This document shows positions 49,418-57,906 of a DNA stretch of 64,000 nucleotides, in pieces. How positions within the stretch are numbered: position 1 is the first letter of the stretch; each line of letters opens with the position of its first letter. The DNA comes from Nitrospirae bacterium YQR-1 (GTDB lineage: Bacteria > Nitrospirota > Thermodesulfovibrionia > Thermodesulfovibrionales > Magnetobacteriaceae): positions 1 through 64,000 of the forward strand of contig JAMOBJ010000011.1 of NCBI GenBank assembly GCA_039908095.1, in the 5' to 3' direction. Under the pieces are notes generated by a model. The model was not told the DNA's origin, searched no databases, and saw nothing but the letters and a program-made list of their open reading frames with translations. Position numbers and translations under genes: made by a program.

Positions 49418-49490
49418 ATACCAAGCAGCATTCAATCGTCTAACTTTGTCGGCTTTCTCGAAAGCTCCTTGACGTCTCCCCTTAAGCGGA
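49418..49490 (+). repeat. Half copy of the ATACCAAG repeat
   Basis: ATACCAAGCAGCATTCAATC... AACTTTGTCGGCTTTCTCGAAAGCTCCTTGACGTCTCCCC follows the radical SAM gene by ~110 bp. The left arm and loop are present; the right arm is not recognisable. The rest of the 285-bp gap shows no gene. Confidence 0.65.
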
Positions 49491-49520
49491 TTACATTATA
49501 TTTCATTCTAAAAAAAATAA

Positions 49521-49551
49521 TTGGCATAATAGCGCCCAAACTTTATATAAT
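49521..49551 (+). promoter_or_regulatory. Candidate promoter of the receiver-redox cluster
   Basis: TTGGCA (49521-49526) and a perfect TATAAT (49546-49551) are 19 bp apart, upstream of a leader that contains AAGGGGA before the ATG at 49593. Confidence 0.4.
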
Positions 49552-49592
49552 AGTGCGTATTGAAAACAGGACTAAGGGGAATGAGTTGATTT

Positions 49593-49997
49593 ATGATAAA
49601 AAGCAAGATACTTGTGCTGGACGATGAGGAAATAGTCCGTATAAGCTGTAAGAGGGTTTTAGAGGGCGAGGGATATGACGTCAGCACTGCCTCCTCAGTC
49701 ACTGAGGCGATAAAACTCCTTGAGCTGGAAGACTACACTGTTGTAATAACTGACTTATTAATGCCCGACACAGACGGATTTGAGTTTCTTGGAATAATAA
49801 AAAACAGATGGCCGTCATTAAGGGTGGTAGTTATGACCGGTTACGGCACTGTCGAGATAACACAGAAATCACTGGAATTAGGCGCTAAAGAGTTTTTAAA
49901 AAAGCCCTTTATACCGGAGGAACTCATAAGTGCGACCCTGTCGGCCTGTAACGCCGAGACGGAGTTCTACCTTAACGATGACTTTATGGATATGTAG
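49593..49997 (+). CDS. Stand-alone response regulator receiver
   Basis: 134 residues. Receiver features are LVLDDEEIVRIS, acceptor Asp in VVITDLLMPDTDGFEFL, Thr in VVMTGYG and Lys in FLKKPF. The C-terminal tail (NAETEFYLNDDFMDM) is short and acidic with no output domain. It heads a run of three receiver-containing genes that precede NuoF/NuoG-like subunits, so it probably signals to that redox complex or takes phosphate from the same kinase. No kinase gene is adjacent. Confidence 0.88.
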   Translation: MIKSKILVLDDEEIVRISCKRVLEGEGYDVSTASSVTEAIKLLELEDYTVVITDLLMPDTDGFEFLGIIKNRWPSLRVVVMTGYGTVEITQKSLELGAKEFLKKPFIPEELISATLSACNAETEFYLNDDFMDM

Positions 49998-50050
49998 TAT
50001 TGTTAATTTCATGCACATACTTTTTTTTAAAAGAAGGGAGGTTTTAAGCC

Positions 50051-50812
50051 ATGGAAAGAGGCCGAATTCTGGTTTTAGATGACGACTCAGTAATAACAAT
50101 GGCGTGTAAGAGAATCTTAGGCGCTGAGGGCTATGACGTTGTGGTTTCAAACACCGGTAAAGAGGCACTAAACCAGCTCGGCAAAGATGAATTCGACCTC
50201 TTTGTCTCAGACGTCCGCCTTCCAGACATAAACGGGATTACCGTGCTTAAAGAGTCCAAAATAATTCAGCCCAAAACCGATGTTGTTATGATTACCGGCT
50301 ATCCTACTATGCAGGATGCAAGGGAATCTATCAAGCTTGGAGCCTTTGAGTACATAGAAAAGCCCTTTACACCGGAGTTTATGGTAAACATCGCTAAAAA
50401 GATTTTTGACAAGAGGGGTTGGGTACTGAGACAGTCTTTTATCAGTGAGTTTAAAGAGTACGTAGTGCCACTGAGGGGTGAAAACCCGCACGTATATTAT
50501 AAGGAAGGACTATGGGCACGCCCTGTCGGTGATACACTATGGGAGATGGGATGTGACCTCAGAGACCAGATGGCCACAGGGGAGATGATGTATGTGGATT
50601 TTATTCAGGACCTCGATGCCGTCAAAAGCGGCGAACCATTTGTAAGACTTATTTCAAGCTCAGGAGGAGTCGTTGAGTTGTTATCCCCCATGAGCGGTGA
50701 AATCAGGGAGTTCAATCTCAAAGCCAACGACGTGTTAACCTCTCTTGCCAAAGAACATCTGTCGGAGGGCTGGATGCTGTGGCTTGTCAGAGTAATCCCT
50801 ATGGAAGTATAG
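50051..50812 (+). CDS. Receiver domain fused to a GcvH-like lipoyl-fold domain lacking the lipoyl lysine
   Basis: 253 residues. Residues 1-120 are a receiver (VLDDDSVITMAC, LFVSDVRLPDINGI, KPF). Residues ~145-253 resemble glycine cleavage H protein: VYYKEGLWARPVGDTLWEMGCDLRDQ..., GEPFVRLISSSGG, LLSPMSGEIREFN and EGWMLWLVRV. At the position of the lipoylated lysine (ES.K.A..) there is glycine, so lipoylation is not expected. A structural or adaptor role is inferred. Good SD (GGGAGG) nine bases before the ATG. Confidence 0.82.
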   Translation: MERGRILVLDDDSVITMACKRILGAEGYDVVVSNTGKEALNQLGKDEFDLFVSDVRLPDINGITVLKESKIIQPKTDVVMITGYPTMQDARESIKLGAFEYIEKPFTPEFMVNIAKKIFDKRGWVLRQSFISEFKEYVVPLRGENPHVYYKEGLWARPVGDTLWEMGCDLRDQMATGEMMYVDFIQDLDAVKSGEPFVRLISSSGGVVELLSPMSGEIREFNLKANDVLTSLAKEHLSEGWMLWLVRVIPMEV

Positions 50813-50834
50813 AAATCATCCCGGAGGCATAATA

Positions 50835-51704
50835 ATGAAAGGTAACATTCTGGTTGTTGATGATGACAGTATAATTATTAGAAGTTGCAGAGGTGTCCTG
50901 GAGCCTCTGGAGTATAACGTAAGCGGTACAACCAACCCCAGGGAAGCAGTAGAAATGATCAAGGCTAACAACTACGACGTTGTAATAACCGACATGATAA
51001 TGCCGGGAATTGATGGCTTTGAGCTCATAAAACGCACAAAGGAACTAAAGCCGGAGACCGGCATAATTGCCATGACCGGATATTCTATAAAGGGGACCAT
51101 AAAGGATACCCTTGAATACGGCATTCTGGATTATCTGCAGAAGCCGTTTTCACCTAATCTCCTTACAGATACGGTGGAAAGAGTTAATAACCTGGTCAGG
51201 AAGCTGAAATCACAAGTTGCCATTACCGAGGAGGACGACGTACAGGGAAGCTATAAGATAGATGCGGTAAATGCCCTTATAAAACAATACAAAACTGTGC
51301 CGGGCTCTCTTATCACAGTGCTTAGTAAGACACAGGAAATCATAGGCTATCTGCCTCCCGCCATCCAGAGATTAATAGCAAAGGGACTCAGAATTCCCGT
51401 AAGTGAGGTACACTCTGTAGTGTCGTTTTATCCCTGCTACACGATGAAAGCACGCGGCAAGCACAACATACGCGTATGTATAGGGGCCGCCTGTTACGCT
51501 AAAAGGGCTGATGTAATAGTTCAAAAGCTCTGTGAGCACCTCCAGTTTAACGAGGACAACATAACCGGGGATAAGAAGTTTTCATATGAAAAGGTGCGCT
51601 GCCTTGGCGCCTGCGCCTCAGCCCCTGTGATAGAGATTGACCATGACAGCCACGGCACAGTGGATCCTGATAAAATAACAGAAATTCTGAAAGATTATAA
51701 CTAA
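50835..51704 (+). CDS. Receiver domain fused to a NuoE/HoxE-like [2Fe-2S] thioredoxin-fold subunit
   Basis: 289 residues. Residues 1-120 are a receiver (VVDDDSIIIRSC, VVITDMIMPGIDGFELI, KPF). Residues ~135-289 are a complete NuoE-like domain: the helical part YKTVPGSLITVLSKTQEIIGYLPP and the cluster ligands C-x4-C in CIGAACYA and C-x3-C in CLGACA. NuoE passes electrons near the flavin site of NADH-oxidising complexes. A phospho-receiver on an electron-transfer subunit would allow signal control of electron flow. The NuoF-like gene follows after 14 bp. Confidence 0.88.
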   Translation: MKGNILVVDDDSIIIRSCRGVLEPLEYNVSGTTNPREAVEMIKANNYDVVITDMIMPGIDGFELIKRTKELKPETGIIAMTGYSIKGTIKDTLEYGILDYLQKPFSPNLLTDTVERVNNLVRKLKSQVAITEEDDVQGSYKIDAVNALIKQYKTVPGSLITVLSKTQEIIGYLPPAIQRLIAKGLRIPVSEVHSVVSFYPCYTMKARGKHNIRVCIGAACYAKRADVIVQKLCEHLQFNEDNITGDKKFSYEKVRCLGACASAPVIEIDHDSHGTVDPDKITEILKDYN

Positions 51705-51718
51705 GGGGGGCTTTTCTA

Positions 51719-53593
51719 ATGCCACAGATAACAGCAGATGACCTAAAAAACATCAAAGCTGCCCATAAAAACCCTACCGCACGGGCAGCACGTGCCTCCA
51801 TTATGCTCTGTGGCGGCGCAAGTTGCACTGCACGGGGAAGTTTAAAGATAAAGGAGGCCTTTGAGCAGGAGTTAAAACAAAGGAATCTCGATTCTGAGGT
51901 ATCCATCTATGTAACCGGCTGTAACGGGTTTTGTACCCAGGCCCCGCTTCTTACCCTCTACCCGGGCGGTATTTTCTACGAATCACTAACGCCGGATGAT
52001 GTTATTCCTATTATAGAGCAACATTTACTTAAAGGAGAACTTCACTCTAAACGTCTCTACACATTGGGAAAGGACTCGATACCCGCATTTTCGGATATCC
52101 CCTTTTTTAAGTTTCAAACCCCCAGAGTGCTGAAAAACAGAGGACTTACAGACCCCAACAGCATTGATGATTATATAGGTAGTGACGGCTACTTTGCCCT
52201 GCTTAAGGCTTTGACCAGTCCCACCCCATCAATGGTAATAAACGAGTTAAAGGCTTCCGGATTGAGAGGGCGCGGAGGGGGGGGCTTTCCCACAGGGCTA
52301 AAGTGGGAAATTTGCAGGAAAGCCGGCAGCGGCACCGACAGCCGTGATAAATACGTGATTTGTAACGCAGGCCCCATATCAAGAAGCATCTCCGACACCG
52401 ATCCTCACTCCATCATAGAGGGAATGCTCATAGCGGCCAAAGCGGCCGGCGCATCAAAGGGCTACATTTACATAAGAGAGCCTGAGCACAAATTTATAAT
52501 CTCCAGAATGAATCATGCAGTGGCAAAAGCTAAAGAATACGGCCTCATCGGCAATAATATTTTAGGCACCGGCTTTGAGTTTGACATGGAGGTTGCAACC
52601 GGGGCAGGCACATTTATCTGTGGTGAGGAAACAGCCCTGATAAGCTCTCTTGAGGGCACAAGGGGCTTTCCACGGCCTAAACCGCCCTATCCTGCCGTCA
52701 GGGGACTCTGGGGTAAGCCAACAATTGTTGACAATGCCGAGACATTTGCCAATGTTCCCCTGATAATATTAAACGGAGCCGACTGGTTCAGGTCAGTGGG
52801 TACGGAGAAATCCCCCGGGACAAAGATTTTTACGTTAACCGGAGAGGTTATCAACAACGGCCTCATAGAGGTGCCGATGGGCACCCCCCTCAAAAATATC
52901 GTAAACGACCTGGGGGGAGGGATGAAGAAAAAACGGAAATTCAAAGCCCTTCACATAGGCGGCCCCACAGGCGGATTCATTCCTGAATCTCTTATCGAAA
53001 CTCCAGCCACATACGAGGGCATAGTAAGTACCGGTGCAATTATGGGCTCCGGTAATATCATAGTTATGGATACCAACACGTGCATGGTAAATGCCGCAAT
53101 GTTTTCCATGGAATTTGGCAAGGGCGAGTCTTGCGGCAAGTGTTCACCATGCCGCATTGGGACAACTGTAATGTACGAAAAGTTTGTGGATATAACCGAG
53201 GGTAGAGGGAAGCCGGGCGATATAGAGATTTTACAGGAAATCGCAACAGAGGTAAAGCGCACTACATTGTGTGGTCTGGGACAGACCTCCCCGCTTGCCG
53301 TGCTCACTACGATAAAGTACTTCAGGGATGAGTATGAAAAACATATCAATGAGAAGTGGTGTCCAACAGGCCGCTGTAAGGCTCTTTCCTCATTTAGTAT
53401 AGATGAAAGCATCTGTACAGGTTGCACATCTTGTGCCCGCAAATGCCCTGTTAATGCCATATCGGGAGAGAAGAAAAAACCTCATCAGATAGACCAGTCT
53501 ATATGCATTAAATGCAGAACCTGTTTTGAGACATGCACCTTTGGCTCCATCCGCATTCAGGGGCGACAAACCGGTATCAGGGAGGCATCGTAA
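51719..53593 (+). CDS. NuoF/HoxF-like flavoprotein subunit with N-terminal [2Fe-2S] and C-terminal 2x[4Fe-4S] domains
   Basis: 624 residues. Domains in order: a thioredoxin-like [2Fe-2S] domain (C31, C36, C68, C72), the 51-kDa FMN/NADH domain with GRGGGGFPTG at 183-192 and ICGEETALI near 299-307, an SLBB domain, the N3 cluster motif ESCGKCSPCRIGT, and a C-terminal 2x[4Fe-4S] ferredoxin (CTGCTSCARKCP, CIKCRTCFETC). The usual CNADE-x-(D/E)PG loop is replaced by CNAGPISRSISDT at 215-227 and is about six residues shorter, so FMN or NAD(H) binding may be changed. Related to NADP-reducing hydrogenase HndC and FdsB-type subunits. Confidence 0.88.
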   Translation: MPQITADDLKNIKAAHKNPTARAARASIMLCGGASCTARGSLKIKEAFEQELKQRNLDSEVSIYVTGCNGFCTQAPLLTLYPGGIFYESLTPDDVIPIIEQHLLKGELHSKRLYTLGKDSIPAFSDIPFFKFQTPRVLKNRGLTDPNSIDDYIGSDGYFALLKALTSPTPSMVINELKASGLRGRGGGGFPTGLKWEICRKAGSGTDSRDKYVICNAGPISRSISDTDPHSIIEGMLIAAKAAGASKGYIYIREPEHKFIISRMNHAVAKAKEYGLIGNNILGTGFEFDMEVATGAGTFICGEETALISSLEGTRGFPRPKPPYPAVRGLWGKPTIVDNAETFANVPLIILNGADWFRSVGTEKSPGTKIFTLTGEVINNGLIEVPMGTPLKNIVNDLGGGMKKKRKFKALHIGGPTGGFIPESLIETPATYEGIVSTGAIMGSGNIIVMDTNTCMVNAAMFSMEFGKGESCGKCSPCRIGTTVMYEKFVDITEGRGKPGDIEILQEIATEVKRTTLCGLGQTSPLAVLTTIKYFRDEYEKHINEKWCPTGRCKALSSFSIDESICTGCTSCARKCPVNAISGEKKKPHQIDQSICIKCRTCFETCTFGSIRIQGRQTGIREAS

Positions 53594-53595
53594 CC

Positions 53596-56082
53596 ATGAT
53601 AGAGCTCACGATAAACGATCTTAAAGTAACTGTGGAAAACGGAAAAACCATTCTTGAGGCCGCAATGGCAAACGACATATACATACCGCATTTGTGCTGG
53701 GACAGAAGGTTAACGCCCTTTGGCGGCTGCCGTATATGCGTGGTTGAGATAGAGGGACACGGAGAGAGGCTCTTCACCTCCTGTTCAACACCTGCTGAAA
53801 ATGCAATGGTAGTGCATACGGAAACTCCCAATGTGCTTAAGGCAAGGCAGATGGTTATGGATCTGCTGCTTGTGCATCATCCGCTGGACTGCCCCGTGTG
53901 TGACAAAGCAGGGGAGTGTAAACTTCAGGATTTGGCTTATCAGTACGGCCCTTCGGAGAGTAAATTCAGAGGGGAGAAAAAACATGAAATAGAAGACCTT
54001 GAAAATCCGTTGATCGAAATAAACCCCAACAGGTGTATTTTATGCGGACGCTGTGTGAGAGTCTGCTGGGAACATCAGGGGGTGGGAGCGATTAACTTTA
54101 TAGGACGGGGCTTTAGGACTGAGGTAAGCCCGCCGTTTGAGGAGAGTTTAAACTGTGAGTTTTGCGGCCAGTGTGTTGATGCCTGTCCGGTAGGGGCCCT
54201 TGGCAGCAAAACATTCAAACACCGCTCAAGAGCATGGTTTTTGGAGCACAGGGAGAACATCTGCCCGTACTGCAGCGTGGGCTGCACACTTTCTCTTGAT
54301 ATTTCGGAGGGTAGAATTCTAAATGTCAGGGGAGTTGACTTCCAGGGCGTCAACAAAGGTGACCTGTGTACAAAAGGCCGTTACGGCTACGATTATATAT
54401 ACAGCGATAACAGGCTGAAAACCCCGTTAATAAGAAAAGACGGGCGTCTCAAAGAGGCGGCATGGGAAGAGGTAATGGCACTGATATCGAAACAAATCAG
54501 GTCTGTGCTCGCTGACGGCGGCCCTGAGGCAATAGGTGCAATCGGCTCACCACGGTGCACAAATGAAGACAACCACATGCTGCAGAAATTTATGAGAACC
54601 GTGGTAGGGACAGATAACTTAGATTCATCATCACGCTTTGGCTTTACAAAGGTGCAAAAGGCATTTGAGCGGACATTTGGGATAACGTACAATCCAGTAG
54701 ATATGGATGCTCCACTTAAAAGTGCTGTAGCGCTTGTTCTTGAGTCTGACATAACCTCAACACATCCTATATGGGGACTTAAATTCATAGAGGCTGTAAG
54801 AAAGGGTAAAAAGCTTATAGTGGCGGACCCGCGGGAGACAAAACTCTCACGACATGCCACAACGTGGGTAAAAATAAATCCAGGCACCTCACAAGCGCTC
54901 CTTTATGGAATAATTAAACGGGCATACGATGACGGGTTCCATTTAAAAAATGAAATGACACAGGGGATAGATGGTTTTGAGGCTTTGGTTGATGCGGTGA
55001 GCTCCTTTACAACAGAGAAAGTGTGTGAAATAACGGGCATGGACAGGGATGATTTTGTCAAAATATCAGACGACTATCTGAATGCTGAAAGCCGCATGAT
55101 TGCAATGACAGCGGGTGCCGGTGAGAACTCCAAGAGTGTAAACACCGTTATTTCAGCAGCCAATCTTGTTATGTTTTTGGGTGACGGGCCCTCCTCACTA
55201 CAGGTGCCTCCTCTTTTGGCAAACACCCTTGGAATGTTGAAAATGGGCGTCTCTCCGTATTATCTCCCCGGATTTAAGAAAATAACCGGCACACCGGGTA
55301 AGAATTTGTTTGAAATGCTCTACAAAAAGGGCACAATTAAGTTTCTTTACCTGATGGGTGAGGACCCCATTGTTACATATCCCGATACAAATAAGATAAA
55401 GGAGGTGCTCTCAGGGCTAGACTTTCTGATAGTACAGGACATACGGCTTTCTGAGACGGCACTTATGGCCGATGTGGTGCTGCCTGCATCAAGCTGGTCT
55501 GAAAAGGATGGAACATTTACAAACTTCATGGGGCTGGACCAGAGGGTCAGAAAGGTGGTTCCACAAACCGGCGAGTCTATGCCCGACTGGCAGGTGCTGA
55601 GAAATTTAGCTAGATATATGCACAAAAATGTAGGCGCAGACAGTCTGTATTCCTATCAGGATGAGATATCGTCAATAAAGGTGCAAGAGCAGTCTCAAAA
55701 ATGGAAATTCATAAGTGTGCCGTTTAAAGTAGTGACAGAGACAGATAACAATTACCCGCTTTATATGGTAACGGGCAACCTGATGCAGCACTCGGGAGCA
55801 CTTTCCTCAATGTCAAAGAGCCTCAGTCATGTTGTCTCGGATGCCTTTATTCAGGTAAACCAAATAGATGCTATCAGGTACAGTCTCAAAGACGATGCAC
55901 AGGCACGTGTGGAATCCAGAAACGGGCAAACGATTGTAAAAGTGCGTATAACTGATGAAATTCCCCAAGGAATGGTCTTTGCTCCAATACACTTTTCAAG
56001 GGCAATGGTTAATACCCTTACATTTGAAACGGAAGATGACTCACCTCCGCTTACACCGGTAAAAGTAATGCCTGTGGGGTAA
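53596..56082 (+). CDS. NuoG/FdhA-like iron-sulfur and molybdopterin-fold subunit
   Basis: 828 residues from ATG at 53596, ten bases after GGAGG; the longer frame starting at 53533 lies inside the previous gene. Clusters in order: [2Fe-2S] C34, C45, C48, C63; His95-C99-C102-C108; two [4Fe-4S] sets at C147-157 and C187-197; and the Fe4S motif C223, C226, C230, C258 of the molybdopterin-oxidoreductase fold. At the place of the formate dehydrogenase Cys/Sec-His pair the sequence is LDSSSRFGF (342-350), so formate oxidation is not expected; a NuoG-like electron-wire role is more likely. A copy of the dispersed repeat follows its stop. Confidence 0.87.
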   Translation: MIELTINDLKVTVENGKTILEAAMANDIYIPHLCWDRRLTPFGGCRICVVEIEGHGERLFTSCSTPAENAMVVHTETPNVLKARQMVMDLLLVHHPLDCPVCDKAGECKLQDLAYQYGPSESKFRGEKKHEIEDLENPLIEINPNRCILCGRCVRVCWEHQGVGAINFIGRGFRTEVSPPFEESLNCEFCGQCVDACPVGALGSKTFKHRSRAWFLEHRENICPYCSVGCTLSLDISEGRILNVRGVDFQGVNKGDLCTKGRYGYDYIYSDNRLKTPLIRKDGRLKEAAWEEVMALISKQIRSVLADGGPEAIGAIGSPRCTNEDNHMLQKFMRTVVGTDNLDSSSRFGFTKVQKAFERTFGITYNPVDMDAPLKSAVALVLESDITSTHPIWGLKFIEAVRKGKKLIVADPRETKLSRHATTWVKINPGTSQALLYGIIKRAYDDGFHLKNEMTQGIDGFEALVDAVSSFTTEKVCEITGMDRDDFVKISDDYLNAESRMIAMTAGAGENSKSVNTVISAANLVMFLGDGPSSLQVPPLLANTLGMLKMGVSPYYLPGFKKITGTPGKNLFEMLYKKGTIKFLYLMGEDPIVTYPDTNKIKEVLSGLDFLIVQDIRLSETALMADVVLPASSWSEKDGTFTNFMGLDQRVRKVVPQTGESMPDWQVLRNLARYMHKNVGADSLYSYQDEISSIKVQEQSQKWKFISVPFKVVTETDNNYPLYMVTGNLMQHSGALSSMSKSLSHVVSDAFIQVNQIDAIRYSLKDDAQARVESRNGQTIVKVRITDEIPQGMVFAPIHFSRAMVNTLTFETEDDSPPLTPVKVMPVG

Positions 56083-56097
56083 TACCAAGCTGCAATC
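56082..56097 (+). repeat. Truncated copy of the ATACCAAG repeat
   Basis: ATACCAAGCTGCAATC starts at the TAA stop codon of the NuoG-like gene and ends before the terminator hairpin. Only the outer ~16 bp of the family is present. Confidence 0.55.
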
Positions 56098-56100
56098 AAC

Positions 56101-56127
56101 AAAAGGGGAAGGACAGAGTCCTTCCCC
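56101..56127 (-). terminator. Rho-independent terminator of pstS (possibly bidirectional)
   Basis: A perfect 10-bp GC-rich stem GGGGAAGGAC / GTCCTTCCCC (56105-56114, 56118-56127) with a three-base loop. On the minus strand it is followed by TTTT, 27 bp beyond the pstS stop. It also lies 22 bp after the stop of the convergent NuoG-like gene. Confidence 0.75.
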
Positions 56128-56153
56128 TACCCCTCACTTACTAATCTCTCCTG

Positions 56154-57161
56154 CTATTTAGCCTCTTTCTTAAGCAGTTCCTCTATTTTTACGCCAACCT
56201 GTGAGCCGTGGCCTCCGAAAACAGAGCCTTCCATCTTTTTTGAAAATCTGTTGAGCCCTAAAGGGTACGCCGCTGCCGGAAGTGAAATATAGCCGACCTC
56301 TTTTACAAGTTTTTCAGCATTTTTTAAGTAAAATTCCACAAATTTCTGAATCTCCGGTTTATTTGAAGACTTTATGCTTACGTAAATAAAAATTGGTCTT
56401 GCAAGCGGTTGATACACTCCTTTGACTATGTTGTCATAGGTTGGGTGCACGGGGCCTTTACCATTGTCATCCTTTTCGTCATCTATCCCAACAACCTTCA
56501 TTTTATCCGTGTTGTGCTCATAATAAGCAACACCGAAATACCCAAGTGCGTACTGGTCCGATGCAATACCCTGCACTAAGACATTATCGTCCTCACTTGA
56601 TGTGTAATCCCCTCTGCTGGAATGCTCTTTCCCGACAACCGCTTCAGTGAAATAATCAAATGTGCCTGAATCCACACCAGGGCCGAAAAGATGAATTTCT
56701 TTATCCGGCCAGCCCGCCCTTATTTGACTCCATTTTATAATTTTTTTCTGAGCCTCCGGCTCCCAGAGTTTCTTAAGCTCTTTTACCGTCATATCTTTGG
56801 CCCATGTGTTTTTAGGATTTACCAAAACCGCTATCCCATCATATCCTACCGGTATCTCTATGTAACTTACATTGTTGGTTTTGCAGAGCTCCACCTCAGA
56901 AGTTTTAATCGGTCTTGAGGCGTCACTGATGTCTATCTCTCCCCTGCATAACTTCTTAAAACCTCCTCCTGTGCCGGATATTCCAACTGTCACTTTTATC
57001 TTACCTTTCTCCGCTTTTTGAAATTCCTCAGCCACCGCCTCTGTTATAGGAAACACTGTTGATGAGCCGTCCACCTTTACTATCGCTGTCTCACCATATA
57101 CCTTCCCGCTTAAAACAACTAAAAAAATGAAAATTAAAAAAATTGCCGATTTCCCTTTCAT
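56154..57161 (-). CDS. pstS: Phosphate-binding periplasmic protein, PstS family
   Basis: 335 residues from ATG at 57161. An ATG at 57167 is also possible, and the longest frame reaches 57245, but only the inner starts give a clean signal peptide ([22 protein letters not shown]) with a nearby GGAGA. The mature part begins with [20 protein letters not shown] and has [26 protein letters not shown], the phosphate-binding loops, and [13 protein letters not shown]. It delivers phosphate to the PstCAB transporter, which is not encoded nearby; a stand-alone copy is unusual but not rare. Confidence 0.9.
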   Translation of the reverse strand: MKGKSAIFLIFIFLVVLSGKVYGETAIVKVDGSSTVFPITEAVAEEFQKAEKGKIKVTVGISGTGGGFKKLCRGEIDISDASRPIKTSEVELCKTNNVSYIEIPVGYDGIAVLVNPKNTWAKDMTVKELKKLWEPEAQKKIIKWSQIRAGWPDKEIHLFGPGVDSGTFDYFTEAVVGKEHSSRGDYTSSEDDNVLVQGIASDQYALGYFGVAYYEHNTDKMKVVGIDDEKDDNGKGPVHPTYDNIVKGVYQPLARPIFIYVSIKSSNKPEIQKFVEFYLKNAEKLVKEVGYISLPAAAYPLGLNRFSKKMEGSVFGGHGSQVGVKIEELLKKEAK

Positions 57162-57334
57162 TCTCATACTCTCCTTTGCCGCTTTAGTTTTACCATTAAT
57201 ATGGTTTTTCCGCATCAATTTTTTCGCTTTAAAAAATTCTAACATTTCTATTGTTACACCAAAATGAACTTTATATTACATTTCAATTAAATATGTCTAT
57301 GAAAGAAAATCAACCGGTATAAACAAAAAAATAC

Positions 57335-57363
57335 TTGACAAAAATAGTATGGTATTTTAAAAT
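57335..57363 (+). promoter_or_regulatory. Promoter and possible operator of the iscR-type operon
   Basis: A consensus TTGACA (57335-57340), 17 bp, TAAAAT (57358-57363); the ATG is at 57373, so the leader is only ~3 bases. ATACT-N10-AGTAT (57331-57350) overlaps the -35 and could be the binding site of the Rrf2 regulator for autorepression (inference). Confidence 0.6.
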
Positions 57364-57372
57364 TATAACATA

Positions 57373-57906
57373 ATGTTGAGATTGTCAACAAAATGCCAAT
57401 ACGGCGTAAGGGCAATGTATGAGATAGCCCGCGGATACCCCGATAATCCGATAACTATACGTGTAATTTCCGAGCGGCAGGATGTATCAGTGCCGTTTTT
57501 AGAGCAAATCCTGGGCAGGCTGCGAAAGGTGGGTTTAATCAAGAGTGTAAAGGGCCCCGGGGGCGGTTATTTGCTAACAAAAACACCGGGGGATATTACC
57601 ATAGCCGAAATATTAACAACACTGGAGGGGCCGTTTGCTATCACACTGTGCGCATCCAATTCAGAAGACCCCGCAAGCTCTAAGGGCTGCATGAAGGCCG
57701 ACCACTGTGTAATTCAGCATCTGTGGAAGGCTCTGGGAAGGCAGATAGAGGAGTTCTTACAGACAATAACACTTTTGGATTTACTTAAGGGCAAACAATT
57801 TGAGGATCTGATATTTTCATGTGATGCCTCAGATGCAGCCTCACAGTGCCCACGGGAGGCCTTAAGGGCGGGCTGCAATAAAACATCAGGGATGGTAACG
57901 GCGTGA
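57373..57906 (+). CDS. Rrf2-family transcriptional regulator, IscR-like
   Basis: 177 residues. The winged helix STKCQYGVRAMYEIAR with recognition region VSVPFLEQILGRLRKVGLIKSVKGPGGGY is typical of Rrf2 proteins. Three cysteines C93, C106 and C112 are placed as the [2Fe-2S] ligands of IscR, with wider spacing between the first two than in E. coli. It heads the operon with TusA-like, IscS-like and IscU genes, so it probably senses Fe-S status and regulates them. Its TGA overlaps the next GTG start. Confidence 0.92.
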   Translation: MLRLSTKCQYGVRAMYEIARGYPDNPITIRVISERQDVSVPFLEQILGRLRKVGLIKSVKGPGGGYLLTKTPGDITIAEILTTLEGPFAITLCASNSEDPASSKGCMKADHCVIQHLWKALGRQIEEFLQTITLLDLLKGKQFEDLIFSCDASDAASQCPREALRAGCNKTSGMVTA

